DNA from: a virus
Strand: one strand, 5' to 3'
Length of the DNA stretch: 26,590 nt
IMG/VR virus record: IMGVR_UViG_3300009526_000051
Coordinates: 1 to 26,590 of that record
In this document: positions 7,592 to 14,178 of the stretch, in pieces
Position numbering within the stretch: the first letter of the stretch is position 1
Layout: the number at the start of each line of letters is the position of its first letter
Program-made: the position numbers and the translations under genes
Notes under the pieces: generated by a model
Told to the model about the DNA's origin: nothing
What the model saw: only the letters and a program-made list of their open reading frames with translations
Database searches by the model: none

Positions 7592-8050
7592 TTAATCTGC
7601 TCTGCTTTCACTGTAACAAGTTAAACCATACTGGTTTTCTAACACTTTAGCGAAGGCATCACAAGCCACTTCTTTGATATCCATTGACTGAGTGTGTCTA
7701 TACTCGTGATCTTTTGGCATGATATCGTAGTAACTTATTCTGTATCCTCTTGATCCGCCTGATCCAATACCAAACTTCTTAAACCAACTAACCAATTTTC
7801 CTCTGGCTGGGTGTATCGAAACATTAGCGAAACCACAGTACATGGCTTCTTCTTTGTCTTTCATGTAATCGTCAACTGCCTTCACGGCAACTGTTGTGGC
7901 GTTATACCATATCTTGCTGGGTTCTACTTTTGCGTTTACAAATTTTACTACTTGTTTTACATCTTCTGTTATCATTGTGTTTTCCTTTGTTGTTATTTTT
8001 TTAAAGTGGTTGTACATTTTGTCCATTTGTTCTTCCATCAATTTACTCAT
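7592..8050 (-). CDS. conserved hypothetical protein (152 aa)
   Basis: A soluble mixed alpha/beta protein. Its N-terminus MSKLMEEQMDKMYNHFKKI is helical. The middle has a 'VSIHPARGKLVSWFKKFGIG' segment and a glycine-serine turn (GSGGSRGYRISYYD). ATG 8050 overlaps the preceding stop (TAATG), so I prefer it to an in-frame TTG at 8062. It is the second gene of a two-gene unit from the promoter at 8480-8509. No family recognised. Confidence 0.6.
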   Translation of the reverse strand: MSKLMEEQMDKMYNHFKKITTKENTMITEDVKQVVKFVNAKVEPSKIWYNATTVAVKAVDDYMKDKEEAMYCGFANVSIHPARGKLVSWFKKFGIGSGGSRGYRISYYDIMPKDHEYRHTQSMDIKEVACDAFAKVLENQYGLTCYSESRAD

Positions 8051-8445
8051 TACATACTCCAAAAAGTTTCTGAACTTGGTGACATGAAGCCGGGAGTGTT
8101 CACTGATTGTTTGAACTTCTTACCCGTCATCATATTAGAAACTGTTTCTTGTGCTTCTATTGAACTTCTGTAAGTTTCTAAATCAACAATTTTCATTTCA
8201 ACCATTTCACCTGTTAAATTACCGTGATCTCTTGGAAGAGCATTACCTGTGTCTTTCATACCAAGATGCTCAAACTTGAATCTGCTGTAAGGTTCTTGAT
8301 TAGCAAACCCTTGTGCGAATTTCTTTTTAATTCTTGTTAATGAAGCCTTTGCATGACTTTCTGTTTTATGAATTTGTCCACCATAAGAATAGTCTTTTTC
8401 ACTTACTATCTCTGTTGTGTCTGTTCTGTATATTACATGTGTCAT
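8050..8445 (-). CDS. conserved hypothetical protein (131 aa)
   Basis: A soluble, charged protein starting MTHVIYRTDTTEIVSEKD, with a basic middle (ASLTRIKKKFAQGFANQ) and a Ser/Pro-rich end (PGFMSPSSETFWSM). First gene after a strong early promoter, with a leader sharing AACAAAAGGGCACA with the AAA+ ATPase leader. Probably expressed early with the gene at 7592. Function unknown. Confidence 0.6.
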   Translation of the reverse strand: MTHVIYRTDTTEIVSEKDYSYGGQIHKTESHAKASLTRIKKKFAQGFANQEPYSRFKFEHLGMKDTGNALPRDHGNLTGEMVEMKIVDLETYRSSIEAQETVSNMMTGKKFKQSVNTPGFMSPSSETFWSM

Positions 8446-8479
8446 TTGTGCCCTTTTGTTAAGTTGTTGTTATAGTATT

Positions 8480-8509
8480 ATTATACAGTCTGAACTACCA
8501 AAAAGTCAA
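8480..8509 (-). promoter_or_regulatory. sigma70-type early promoter upstream of the 8445 gene
   Basis: Minus strand: TTGACT (8504-8509), 18-base spacer, TATAAT (8480-8485). The 16-base block TATAATAATACTATAA is identical to the one at 7549-7564. Confidence 0.8.
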
Positions 8510-8549
8510 CCAAAAATGTGATTAAAGAATTCCCATTCTATGCGGGTTT

Positions 8550-9008
8550 TCAGTCTGTGGATAACTTTTTTGTGCCCAAATAGTCTTTTTCACCATAGGT
8601 TTTTGCCATATGGCACAGAACACACAGGGTTTGAATGTTGCTTTTGGAGTCATCTCCGCCCCTGCTTTTAAGGTGTATATGGTCACCATGCATTACACCA
8701 CGCATGGCTCTTAACTTATCGTATTCGTCTTCAATGTATCTAAATCTTAATTCGTCTGTTCTAGGATCATATCCGCAATTGGCACAATCCCAACCTCTGT
8801 AGAATGTGTGTGGTCTTTCTGCTTTACCCATACCACCATACTCAACACAATCCAATTGATGTTCTCTACACAATACTTGACTGCCAGGCCCTTCAAACAT
8901 GCTCAACTTGTTGTCACAGTCTTGCAACATACAGGTGTTACCTTTCAGTTGTTGTTCTGTTAATACAGCAGAACTTTTAAACTTGTCTTTGTCTGGATTA
9001 CGAATCAT
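8550..9008 (-). CDS. HNH endonuclease (152 aa)
   Basis: Zinc-containing HNH nuclease. It has an N-terminal Cys/His cluster (CMLQDC, LCREH), a CANC pair (about residues 75-78), then GDHIHLKSRGGDDSKSNIQTL with the catalytic DH (about 109-110) and Asn124, then CVLCH (about 129-133). It may be a homing-type or host-DNA-degrading nuclease. Its ATG overlaps the stop of the ParB-like gene (TAATG), so the two are translationally coupled. An in-frame TTG at 9014 is less likely. The tight coupling argues for joint action with the upstream gene rather than a free-standing homing nuclease. Confidence 0.82.
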   Translation of the reverse strand: MIRNPDKDKFKSSAVLTEQQLKGNTCMLQDCDNKLSMFEGPGSQVLCREHQLDCVEYGGMGKAERPHTFYRGWDCANCGYDPRTDELRFRYIEDEYDKLRAMRGVMHGDHIHLKSRGGDDSKSNIQTLCVLCHMAKTYGEKDYLGTKKLSTD

Positions 9009-10135
9009 TACCAAAGATCCTTTTTGTCAACTGCATACAGATGTTTGTACTTGGGTGTTTTAAGTTTGGTGCTTTTCTTAATTTGTGCAATTAGGAACGG
9101 TACACCAAAACGTGGTTCTGTTGTAAAACCTTTTAAACCATTTTCTTCAAACTCTTCTGGATTTGCTTTCTTGTACCAAGTTTCATATGACAGTTTTGCT
9201 TTGCTCCAGAACGATCCTGTTTCACTCCAATTGGCTTCAAAGTATTCTTTACAAAACAATGCAAAGTCTAGCAGATATTTGTCATCCACTTTGACTCCAT
9301 CTTTGAAACAAGCATCAAAGTATTCATAAAGCATTCTTGCTTCTTTGGCTTGTACTGGACGTTCTTCAGTTATATAAACCCAATACTTGGCAAACATACG
9401 AGTAACGTCAACGTCTTTACGTTTTTCCAACTTCTTGGTCATAATTGTATCTGCTAACAATGTGAATGCACCCGGCTCTCGGTCATCACCAAATTTTTCA
9501 TGTGTGGCAAACAAACCTGCGTCTTTAAGCAAGTCATTAATTTTGGCAGTGTCTTGCCAAATTGGATCATCACTGTTATCAATTATGGCACCGTAAACCA
9601 TTTGACGATATGTATCGATAAAATCTAACTTTTCTTTAGCATCACCGTTTAGTAAAATGAAGTTCCTACGAATTTCTAGTTTTTGTTTAACTGGATAAAT
9701 GTTCACAGGAATCATTGTGTTTGCTTGAAGTTCACCAAATACTTTTGTGAGTATAAGGTACAGTGCAATACTGGTGTGTTGTCCGTCCCAAGCAATATAG
9801 TTTTCGCCTTCTTTGTAAACCTGTATAGGCATTACCATAGTTTGACTGAAATAGTTTAGGATCTTTAACACATGACGCATGTTCACTGGACGTTGCATTG
9901 TAGAGTCAATTAGTATTTTACTAAAATCCACAGGAATTGCCTGTACCAATGCCATTTCACTAAATGATGACCAGGCATCTTTATTACGTCTTTTGAATTC
10001 TTCTACAACTGCTTCGAGTTGTGCTTCAAACTTTGGTGCTAGTTTGAATGCTTCTGTTATACGGGTTTGTAGAGATACGAAATTACTCTCTCTATGATTG
10101 TATTGTTCATTGACAATATCTGCGTGTTTACTCAT
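9008..10135 (-). CDS. ParB/DGQHR-like protein (375 aa)
   Basis: The diagnostic segment is NYIAWDGQHTSIAL (about residues 112-125), preceded by a region of ParB-like strands ('IPVDFSKILIDSTMQRPVN', 'MPIQVYKEG'). This arrangement matches ParB-N/Srx-fold proteins and the DGQHR proteins (DndB-like), which bind nucleotides or DNA. The C-terminal 200 residues are helical and unassigned. It is the first gene after a perfect-hexamer promoter (10207-10234) with a leader of about 65 bases, and is followed by the coupled HNH nuclease. A role in DNA marking, segregation or host genome targeting is possible but not shown. Confidence 0.7.
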   Translation of the reverse strand: MSKHADIVNEQYNHRESNFVSLQTRITEAFKLAPKFEAQLEAVVEEFKRRNKDAWSSFSEMALVQAIPVDFSKILIDSTMQRPVNMRHVLKILNYFSQTMVMPIQVYKEGENYIAWDGQHTSIALYLILTKVFGELQANTMIPVNIYPVKQKLEIRRNFILLNGDAKEKLDFIDTYRQMVYGAIIDNSDDPIWQDTAKINDLLKDAGLFATHEKFGDDREPGAFTLLADTIMTKKLEKRKDVDVTRMFAKYWVYITEERPVQAKEARMLYEYFDACFKDGVKVDDKYLLDFALFCKEYFEANWSETGSFWSKAKLSYETWYKKANPEEFEENGLKGFTTEPRFGVPFLIAQIKKSTKLKTPKYKHLYAVDKKDLW

Positions 10136-10180
10136 TTTATATCCTCTGTTATCGGCATATCCAGCCTAAGGTTAATTTGT

Positions 10181-10198
10181 GCAGTTTTTTAGGACTGC
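10181..10198 (-). other. small hairpin in the ParB-like gene leader
   Basis: GCAGT and ACTGC arms (5 bp) enclose an A-rich loop within the 5' leader, about 45 bases before the start codon. It could be a leader stability or regulatory element. Short stem, so weak evidence. Confidence 0.3.
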
Positions 10199-10206
10199 TA
10201 ATTAAT

Positions 10207-10234
10207 ATTATACTTTCTAATTATAAAATGTCAA
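10207..10234 (-). promoter_or_regulatory. sigma70-type early promoter upstream of the ParB-like gene
   Basis: Minus strand: TTGACA (10229-10234), 16-base spacer, TATAAT (10207-10212). Both hexamers are perfect. Confidence 0.8.
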
Positions 10235-10264
10235 CTGCCAAAAATGTCAGTGATTGCGTAAGTT

Positions 10265-10522
10265 TTATTCGTCGAATGCTGTTGCTTTTGAATTTTTGCT
10301 CAATTTACGCCAAATTTTATGAAGAAAATAAAACCAAACACCATTTATACTAGGTTCGATTAAAGCCACAACACCTGCTTCGAAAAGACTGGCACCTGTC
10401 AGTAGACTGACAACTGTCATTGCAATCACAATATGACCTAAGGTGTAGACGATGGCTAAAGCCAAACTGCTTGTGCCTAATAGGTGTAAAGCATTAAAAA
10501 TTCCTTGTTTAAACTCGCTCAT
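10265..10522 (-). CDS. DUF2061-like small membrane protein (85 aa)
   Basis: Two hydrophobic segments (about residues 12-42 and 46-67), with TGASLFEAGVVALIEPSING and then FYFLHKIWRKL. The pattern 'TGs...Al....e...n...Y..HkiW' is that of DUF2061, a family of short bacterial membrane proteins of unknown function. ATG 10522 lies 5 bases after a -10 hexamer, so the mRNA should be leaderless. The gene sits alone between two promoters, in the interval after the terminator at 10572. Confidence 0.65.
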   Translation of the reverse strand: MSEFKQGIFNALHLLGTSSLALAIVYTLGHIVIAMTVVSLLTGASLFEAGVVALIEPSINGVWFYFLHKIWRKLSKNSKATAFDE

Positions 10523-10527
10523 ACTTT

Positions 10528-10557
10528 ATTATACATTATCTTAATATGATTTGTCAA
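10528..10557 (-). promoter_or_regulatory. sigma70-type promoter giving a leaderless mRNA (10522 gene)
   Basis: Minus strand: TTGACA (10552-10557), 18-base spacer, TATAAT (10528-10533), then only 5 bases to ATG 10522. Normal start-site selection would place +1 at or next to the A of the ATG. Confidence 0.75.
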
Positions 10558-10571
10558 GACAATTTAGTCAT

Positions 10572-10599
10572 AAAAAAAGGCGACCGAAGCCGCCTTTTT
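10572..10599. terminator. strong bidirectional intrinsic terminator
   Basis: A 6-bp GC-rich stem (10579-10594) closes a UUCG loop on the minus strand and has seven A/T pairs on one side and five on the other, so either strand reads stem then U-tract. It ends transcription of the 10622 gene and separates the two gene blocks. Confidence 0.9.
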
Positions 10600-10621
10600 A
10601 ATCTAGTTAAAAACTATACAA

Positions 10622-10885
10622 TTATAATTGTACGCCTTTTGCTAATGCTTTGTAACCTAAGCCTACTACCATTCTAGATGCTTTACCTGTTCTGTATACT
10701 TTAACACCAGTTCTTTTGTTAGTGTTTAAGAACACAGGTAAACCTTTGAATCTTAGTGCTTGAATTACTGCGCCTGGGTTACCAGCACCAAATCTACTTT
10801 TAATAGAATTTGATGTTAATGCTTCACCGTTAAGTAAAGCAGTCTCTACTCTTTTTTGTATAGTCATAGTTTTTTTCTTAGCCAT
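10622..10885 (-). CDS. small winged-helix-like DNA-binding protein (87 aa)
   Basis: Starts MAKKKTMTIQKRVETALLNGE. It continues with LTSNSIKSRFGAGNPGAVIQALR, which reads as a helix-turn-helix pair, then LPVFLNTNKRTGVKVYRTG, which reads as a wing. Very basic. AGGAG lies 9 bases before ATG 10885. An upstream in-frame ATG at 10981 lies inside the -10 element at 10973-10978 and cannot be on the transcript. It has a leader of about 85 bases and is followed by a perfect terminator, so it is a single-gene unit. Probably a phage or host transcription regulator or nucleoid-like protein; function inferred only. Confidence 0.7.
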   Translation of the reverse strand: MAKKKTMTIQKRVETALLNGEALTSNSIKSRFGAGNPGAVIQALRFKGLPVFLNTNKRTGVKVYRTGKASRMVVGLGYKALAKGVQL

Positions 10886-10972
10886 TGAGCTAACTCCTTT
10901 AGTTGTGATCATCTGCTCGTTATTCGATACAGTTGAAAACATTTTTTTTATTGTGTTTAACATATTAATACT

Positions 10973-11001
10973 AATATACATTCTTTTGCTGTAATAGTCA
11001 A
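10973..11001 (-). promoter_or_regulatory. sigma70-type promoter for the 10885 gene
   Basis: Minus strand: TTGACT (10996-11001), 17-base spacer, TATATT (10973-10978). It places the transcript start near 10966. Confidence 0.7.
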
Positions 11002-11026
11002 TAAGGTAGGTTTACCAAATTGTAGA

Positions 11027-11269
11027 CTATCTTCCTGTTTTGCTCACAAACTTCTCAGGACCGGGTGTGACAAATTCCAAACCAACCTGTCTACCGATGT
11101 ATAAGTTTTTGGTTGGAGCCCATTGCATGTTGATTTTGGCAGTTTTCTGTACCACCACAGTTAAGATCTCTTCTTCTCTAAAAGACAGCACAGCCGCCTC
11201 AACTTTTCGTCCGTTCTTCAAACATTCTATTGTTACCTTATCATCAAAATGTGTCGTTTCCATCGTCAT
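11027..11269 (-). CDS. small beta-rich protein, possibly PilZ-like (80 aa)
   Basis: Predicted strands alternate with turns (DKVTIECLKNGRKVEAAVL, EILTVVVQKTAKINMQW, NLYIGRQVGLEFVTPGPE), giving a small barrel that loosely recalls PilZ domains, but the RxxxR and D/NxSxxG ligand-binding motifs are not evident. The start overlaps the previous gene by 26 bases, and it is the third gene of the bS21 transcript. Function unknown. Confidence 0.55.
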   Translation of the reverse strand: MTMETTHFDDKVTIECLKNGRKVEAAVLSFREEEILTVVVQKTAKINMQWAPTKNLYIGRQVGLEFVTPGPEKFVSKTGR

Positions 11270-11471
11270 CCTTGTGTTTGTTTTTTAATTCTTGTGCTCG
11301 TTTGTAACTGATATAATATATAAAATCAAGCCAAACCACATTTAACAAATAGCCTAGTGTGGTCAACTTTAATTCAAAAAGAAGTGGCAATATAAATATT
11401 GCTATCCACATAACAAATAAGTAGTGGCTAACTCTTTCATTCGGAACTGACCAATTCAGCCATCGGACCAT
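11244..11471 (-). CDS. two-pass small membrane protein (75 aa)
   Basis: Two hydrophobic helices (about residues 16-34 and 37-54), with a positively charged, then acidic C-terminus (KNKHKDDDGNDTF). It begins one base after the bS21 stop and so is on the same transcript. No family recognised. Confidence 0.55.
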   Translation of the reverse strand: MVRWLNWSVPNERVSHYLFVMWIAIFILPLLFELKLTTLGYLLNVVWLDFIYYISYKRAQELKNKHKDDDGNDTF

Positions 11472-11472
11472 A

Positions 11473-11670
11473 TTATAAAAAATTTCTTCTTAATTTTTGT
11501 GCTTTTTTTATGTTAACCATTCTTTCTTTTGCTTTTTCTCTTTTAATTTCACTAGGTTTTTTATAGTGTGCTCTGTCTTTCATCTCTTGAAAAACTCCGT
11601 CTAGTTTCATTTTCTTTTTCATTACTCTCAATGCTTTTTCTACATTATTATTTCTAACTTCTATTTTCAA
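11473..11670 (-). CDS. rpsU: ribosomal protein bS21, phage copy (65 aa)
   Basis: A small, highly basic protein. KIEVRNNNVEKALRVMKKK matches the N-terminal strand-helix of bS21, and GVFQEMKDRAHYKKPSE followed by a KAKERMVNIKKAQKLRRN helix matches its middle and C-terminus. Cellular bS21 joins the 30S platform near the anti-Shine-Dalgarno sequence and affects initiation. A phage copy may replace the host protein and bias ribosomes to phage mRNAs; bS21 is one of the few ribosomal proteins known from phages. It starts at TTG (11668-11670), with AGGAG five bases upstream; no suitable ATG exists. It is expressed from its own promoter and followed by two small genes. Confidence 0.88.
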   Translation of the reverse strand: MKIEVRNNNVEKALRVMKKKMKLDGVFQEMKDRAHYKKPSEIKREKAKERMVNIKKAQKLRRNFL

Positions 11671-11719
11671 TTTGTCTCCTATTTCTATTTGTAACTGTTG
11701 GTTATACTAAATTAACTAA

Positions 11720-11748
11720 AATATAGCACTAATTAGCCATAAAGTCAA
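11720..11748 (-). promoter_or_regulatory. sigma70-type promoter for the bS21 operon
   Basis: Minus strand: TTGACT (11743-11748), 17-base spacer, TATATT (11720-11725), about 43 bases of leader before the TTG start. Confidence 0.75.
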
Positions 11749-11779
11749 TAGGTAATTAAATAGTTTTGGAGATGTTAAA

Positions 11780-11962
11780 ATGGTTAAGAAATCTGACAGA
11801 GTTATTCGTAGAGAGCAGAAGAAAGCCAATAAACAGATCAAGAATCAGTCACGACGTAATTCAAAAAGTGTGATTGAAGAACCGGAAAACGGCGCAACAA
11901 CTTTTCCAAAATCCCATATAATCACCCTAGATGATCTGACTAAACCAGATTCAGATAAATAG
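11780..11962 (+). CDS. small basic plus-strand protein (60 aa)
   Basis: Starts MVKKSDRVIRREQKKANKQ and is very rich in Lys/Arg for 30 residues, then acidic at the end (DDLTKPDSDK). GGAG lies 8 bases before the ATG. It is divergent from bS21 and convergent with ClpP. It resembles no family I know. A nucleic-acid-binding peptide is plausible from charge alone. No clear plus-strand promoter was found in the 110 bases before it. Confidence 0.55.
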   Translation: MVKKSDRVIRREQKKANKQIKNQSRRNSKSVIEEPENGATTFPKSHIITLDDLTKPDSDK

Positions 11963-11984
11963 CACTTGTATTTTGATTAGTAAC

Positions 11985-12023
11985 AAATAGACATCTACTA
12001 CAAGATGTGATCTGCTATTTTTA
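11985..12023 (+). terminator. possible terminator after the 11780 gene
   Basis: Nested arms AAATAG/CTATTT and ACATC/GATGT are followed by TTTTT. It overlaps the 3' end of the clpP gene. AU-rich and with a large inner loop, so moderate support only. Confidence 0.35.
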
Positions 12024-12558
12024 AATCAACCAATTGTTTTGCTGTAAAGTATTGATCGGAAGGATTGTTGAATTTTTTACGAACATCGGCTAAACCAAAA
12101 CCTGTTGCATCTCTTAATATCTGCATACATCGTTGTTCACAGTTATTATTTTCTTTCATCTGTGCTTTCATGTCATGCATCTTTGATTCCATAATATCTG
12201 AATGTTGATGATTCATGATACCTGTGTTCTTACCAACATAACGTTCGCCGTGTTTGCCGCTGGCGAATATCAAAAAGCCTGCACTCATCACAGCACCAAT
12301 ACCAATTGTGGAAATATTATGATGACTATTTCTCATAACATCAATCAATGCAAATGCTTCGTACAAGTCTCCTCCAACGGTGTTGATATACAGTGTCAGT
12401 TTGCGTTTAGGTTTTTTAGTGAGGTTGGCAGATAATATCCATTTGACTGCTTTGCTAACATTCTCTTCGGTGATTTCTCCGTTTAGATAATGAACATCGT
12501 TGTCAAACAGTTGTACTTCTGCTCTCTCTTCTGCACTGTAGAATTCGTATTTTTTCAT
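11998..12558 (-). CDS. clpP: ClpP-type serine protease (186 aa)
   Basis: Proteolytic subunit of the Clp chambered protease. Catalytic Ser92 lies in GIGAVMSAGFLIFASG, His117 in IMNHQHS, and Asp168 in NPSDQYFTAKQLVDLKIADHI, the same order and spacing as E. coli ClpP (Ser/His/Asp). The oxyanion-strand segment LYINTVGGDLYEA (about residues 56-68) is present. At 186 aa it is close to mature ClpP length and has no obvious propeptide. It must use a host ClpA or ClpX unfoldase, since none is seen here. A perfect TATAAATA late-type promoter stands before it. ClpS is also phage-encoded 2.3 kb upstream. Confidence 0.92.
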   Translation of the reverse strand: MKKYEFYSAEERAEVQLFDNDVHYLNGEITEENVSKAVKWILSANLTKKPKRKLTLYINTVGGDLYEAFALIDVMRNSHHNISTIGIGAVMSAGFLIFASGKHGERYVGKNTGIMNHQHSDIMESKMHDMKAQMKENNNCEQRCMQILRDATGFGLADVRKKFNNPSDQYFTAKQLVDLKIADHIL

Positions 12559-12568
12559 AATGTACTAG

Positions 12569-12576
12569 TATTTATA
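12569..12576 (-). promoter_or_regulatory. late-type promoter (TATAAATA) for clpP
   Basis: The minus strand has TATAAATACTAGT, an exact T4-like late promoter core, 10 bases before ATG 12558. It predicts clpP expression late in infection. Confidence 0.65.
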
Positions 12577-12616
12577 TTCTAGCACATCAAATGTGTTATA
12601 GTAGTAGTTAATGAAA

Positions 12617-13081
12617 TTATTGTGTTTGAGTCCAAGATTGATGAGATAATTCTGTGTCTTCAGCCCATCTAATAAACAATCCTAATTCTTTTCCGTGAGC
12701 TTCTATTTCCCAAGGCTGATCCCAATAGTTTGTGTCTTTGTTGATGATGTTGTTTTGCCATCTGGTTGAGTTGGATCTAGACAGATCCACTAGTTCTCCT
12801 TTGGAGTACTGTTTCACATGTACCATTTCATGTGCTATGGTCTCCATGATTTTACGTTTGGAACCTGTGCCGTCAACAGTGATTGTGAATTCTTTTGGCT
12901 TGTGATTGGAATCATCAAAATCAACCTCACCTAATAAACCATCTTCCTTATAGAGTGATTTTGAAAACTCAACATCTATCACAACTGAATCTTTGATTTT
13001 TAATTTGTCTGCACAATAATGCACAAGACTTTCTGTTAAATTTGCAATTTTTTTATTAGTACCTGAAACTGTGACAATCAT
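12617..13081 (-). CDS. SprT-like zinc metallopeptidase domain protein (154 aa)
   Basis: The zincin motif HEMVH (His84-Glu85-x-x-His88) lies in a helix starting METIAHEMVHVKQY. A third ligand could come from Glu127 or His129 in WEIEAHGKELG (about residues 124-134). The N-terminal part has strands typical of the SprT/WLM superfamily, whose DNA-linked members cut protein-DNA crosslinks. No signal peptide, so it acts in the cytoplasm. Its ATG overlaps the stop of the 54-aa gene upstream (TAATG). The exact substrate is unknown. Confidence 0.72.
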   Translation of the reverse strand: MIVTVSGTNKKIANLTESLVHYCADKLKIKDSVVIDVEFSKSLYKEDGLLGEVDFDDSNHKPKEFTITVDGTGSKRKIMETIAHEMVHVKQYSKGELVDLSRSNSTRWQNNIINKDTNYWDQPWEIEAHGKELGLFIRWAEDTELSHQSWTQTQ

Positions 13082-13245
13082 TATGAGTTAGCAATTTCCA
13101 TTGCCATCTGTTGTATTTCTTCTACAAGAAAATTAATTTCTTCTTCAGATTTTTTGTCTGCAACTAATTTTTCTACTTCCATGCTTTTCTGTTTCATGGC
13201 AGTCAGTTTCACTTTGATGTCTTGTATGTTATGATATTTCAACAT
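13081..13245 (-). CDS. small helical protein, leaderless (54 aa)
   Basis: Starts MLKYHNIQDIKVKLTAMKQK and forms a single long charged helix (MEVEKLVADKKSEEEINF), probably a coiled coil. The ATG lies 6 bases after a -10 hexamer, so the mRNA would begin at the start codon. Its stop overlaps the metallopeptidase start. The close fit to promoter and neighbour supports a real gene. Function unknown. Confidence 0.6.
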   Translation of the reverse strand: MLKYHNIQDIKVKLTAMKQKSMEVEKLVADKKSEEEINFLVEEIQQMAMEIANS

Positions 13246-13251
13246 AAGTTA

Positions 13252-13280
13252 ATAATAACACAACTAGGTGTCGATGTCAA
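13252..13280 (-). promoter_or_regulatory. sigma70-type promoter giving a leaderless mRNA (13245 gene)
   Basis: Minus strand: TTGACA (13275-13280), 17-base spacer, TATTAT (13252-13257), 6 bases to ATG 13245. Confidence 0.75.
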
Positions 13281-13284
13281 ATAC

Positions 13285-13983
13285 TTATTTTTGAATTTTT
13301 GGAAATAATGCGTCTGTACAGAACACTTCAACATCTTCTTCTTTAAGTCCTAATGACTTCATTACCCTTGGAGTGTGTGGATTTTGTTGTTGATTATGAC
13401 AGTAATAGTTTTGGGCTTCTATTGTGTCTTCATATTTGGCTGTGTTGTTGTATTGATTTATGGAATCAAAATACACTTTTAAATTTTCTAGTGCCATATC
13501 CACAATGGCTTTGGATTCTTCTTCACTGCTTACATTACCTGCGGCAACCATTGATCCGCTGAATATGTTTAATGCCCATTGTGGTAATTCACGTTTTTTA
13601 CTTGGAATAAATTCTTCCACAGCATCTTTAAACCAATCTATTAATGGGTGATCTTCACCACCAGAACTTTTAGAAAAATCATGAAAGGCGCCAGTCATTT
13701 TATTTTTACCTGCAATCACATCAAAACCATATATAGGTCCGTTGTTGTCTAGGTTTGGAAATATACACACGTGCATCATCCATAATCCTTTTGATTCTCT
13801 AGCATCCACAACATCTATATGACAACGTCTACAATCTTCAGTTTTCCACACTCTGTTGATCCAACCATTGTCTGGTTGATTGAATTGTGCCATACCTTCT
13901 TCTTGAATCTCTGTGCCTCTAGCATCGAACTCTTTGATGATTTGCTCTTTACAGTCTATTAATATGTCCCAAATTTTGCTCAT
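13285..13983 (-). CDS. pcyX: ferredoxin-dependent bilin reductase, PcyX-like (232 aa)
   Basis: Ferredoxin-dependent bilin reductase (FDBR) fold: reduces biliverdin IX-alpha with electrons from ferredoxin. Signature blocks are CHIDVVDARESKGLWMMHVC then FPNLDNNGPIYGFDVIAG (residues about 54-92, with His71 and Asp88 at positions expected for the bilin-protonating His/Asp), GAFHDFSKS (about 98-106) and a C-terminal YYCHNQQQNPHTPRV (about 193-207). PcyX is the class described from uncultured marine phages that makes phycoerythrobilin; PebS or PcyA cannot be excluded by eye. Heme oxygenase, which makes biliverdin, lies 180 bases upstream, in the same direction. Typical FDBR length. Confidence 0.85.
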   Translation of the reverse strand: MSKIWDILIDCKEQIIKEFDARGTEIQEEGMAQFNQPDNGWINRVWKTEDCRRCHIDVVDARESKGLWMMHVCIFPNLDNNGPIYGFDVIAGKNKMTGAFHDFSKSSGGEDHPLIDWFKDAVEEFIPSKKRELPQWALNIFSGSMVAAGNVSSEEESKAIVDMALENLKVYFDSINQYNNTAKYEDTIEAQNYYCHNQQQNPHTPRVMKSLGLKEEDVEVFCTDALFPKIQK

Positions 13984-13986
13984 GAT

Positions 13987-14178
13987 TTAATTTATAAATG
14001 GATCGTCTGTTTTTATTCCTTTCAATGCTTTTACTCTAGTTTTTAAACTGTCTATTGTGGTGTAGATGTGTCCAGTATCACTTTCTTGAATTAAACTTTT
14101 GAAATATTTAATTTCGTCTTCTAAAATTTTAACTCTAATTAAATTACCAGGAAAGTCTTTAATTTGTTTTTTGGGCAT
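13987..14178 (-). CDS. small coiled-coil protein between heme oxygenase and bilin reductase (63 aa)
   Basis: Begins MPKKQIKDFPGNLIRVKILE and is mostly helical (DEIKYFKSLIQESD, SLKTRVKALKGIKTDD). The frame is open upstream to 14316, but that part lies inside the heme oxygenase gene, so ATG 14178 is chosen, leaving a 20-base overlap. It ends 3 bases before the bilin reductase start. Its place inside the two-gene bilin pathway hints at a helper role, but nothing in the sequence defines one. Confidence 0.55.
   Translation of the reverse strand: MPKKQIKDFPGNLIRVKILEDEIKYFKSLIQESDTGHIYTTIDSLKTRVKALKGIKTDDPFIN

Noticed and set aside
10886-10981. N-terminal extension of the 10885 gene to 10981
   Set aside because: The upstream ATG lies within the -10 element at 10973-10978, and AGGAG marks the start at 10885.
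11391-11398. TATAAATA on the plus strand as a late promoter
   Set aside because: It lies inside a minus-strand gene in an AT palindrome and is almost 400 bases from any plus-strand gene.
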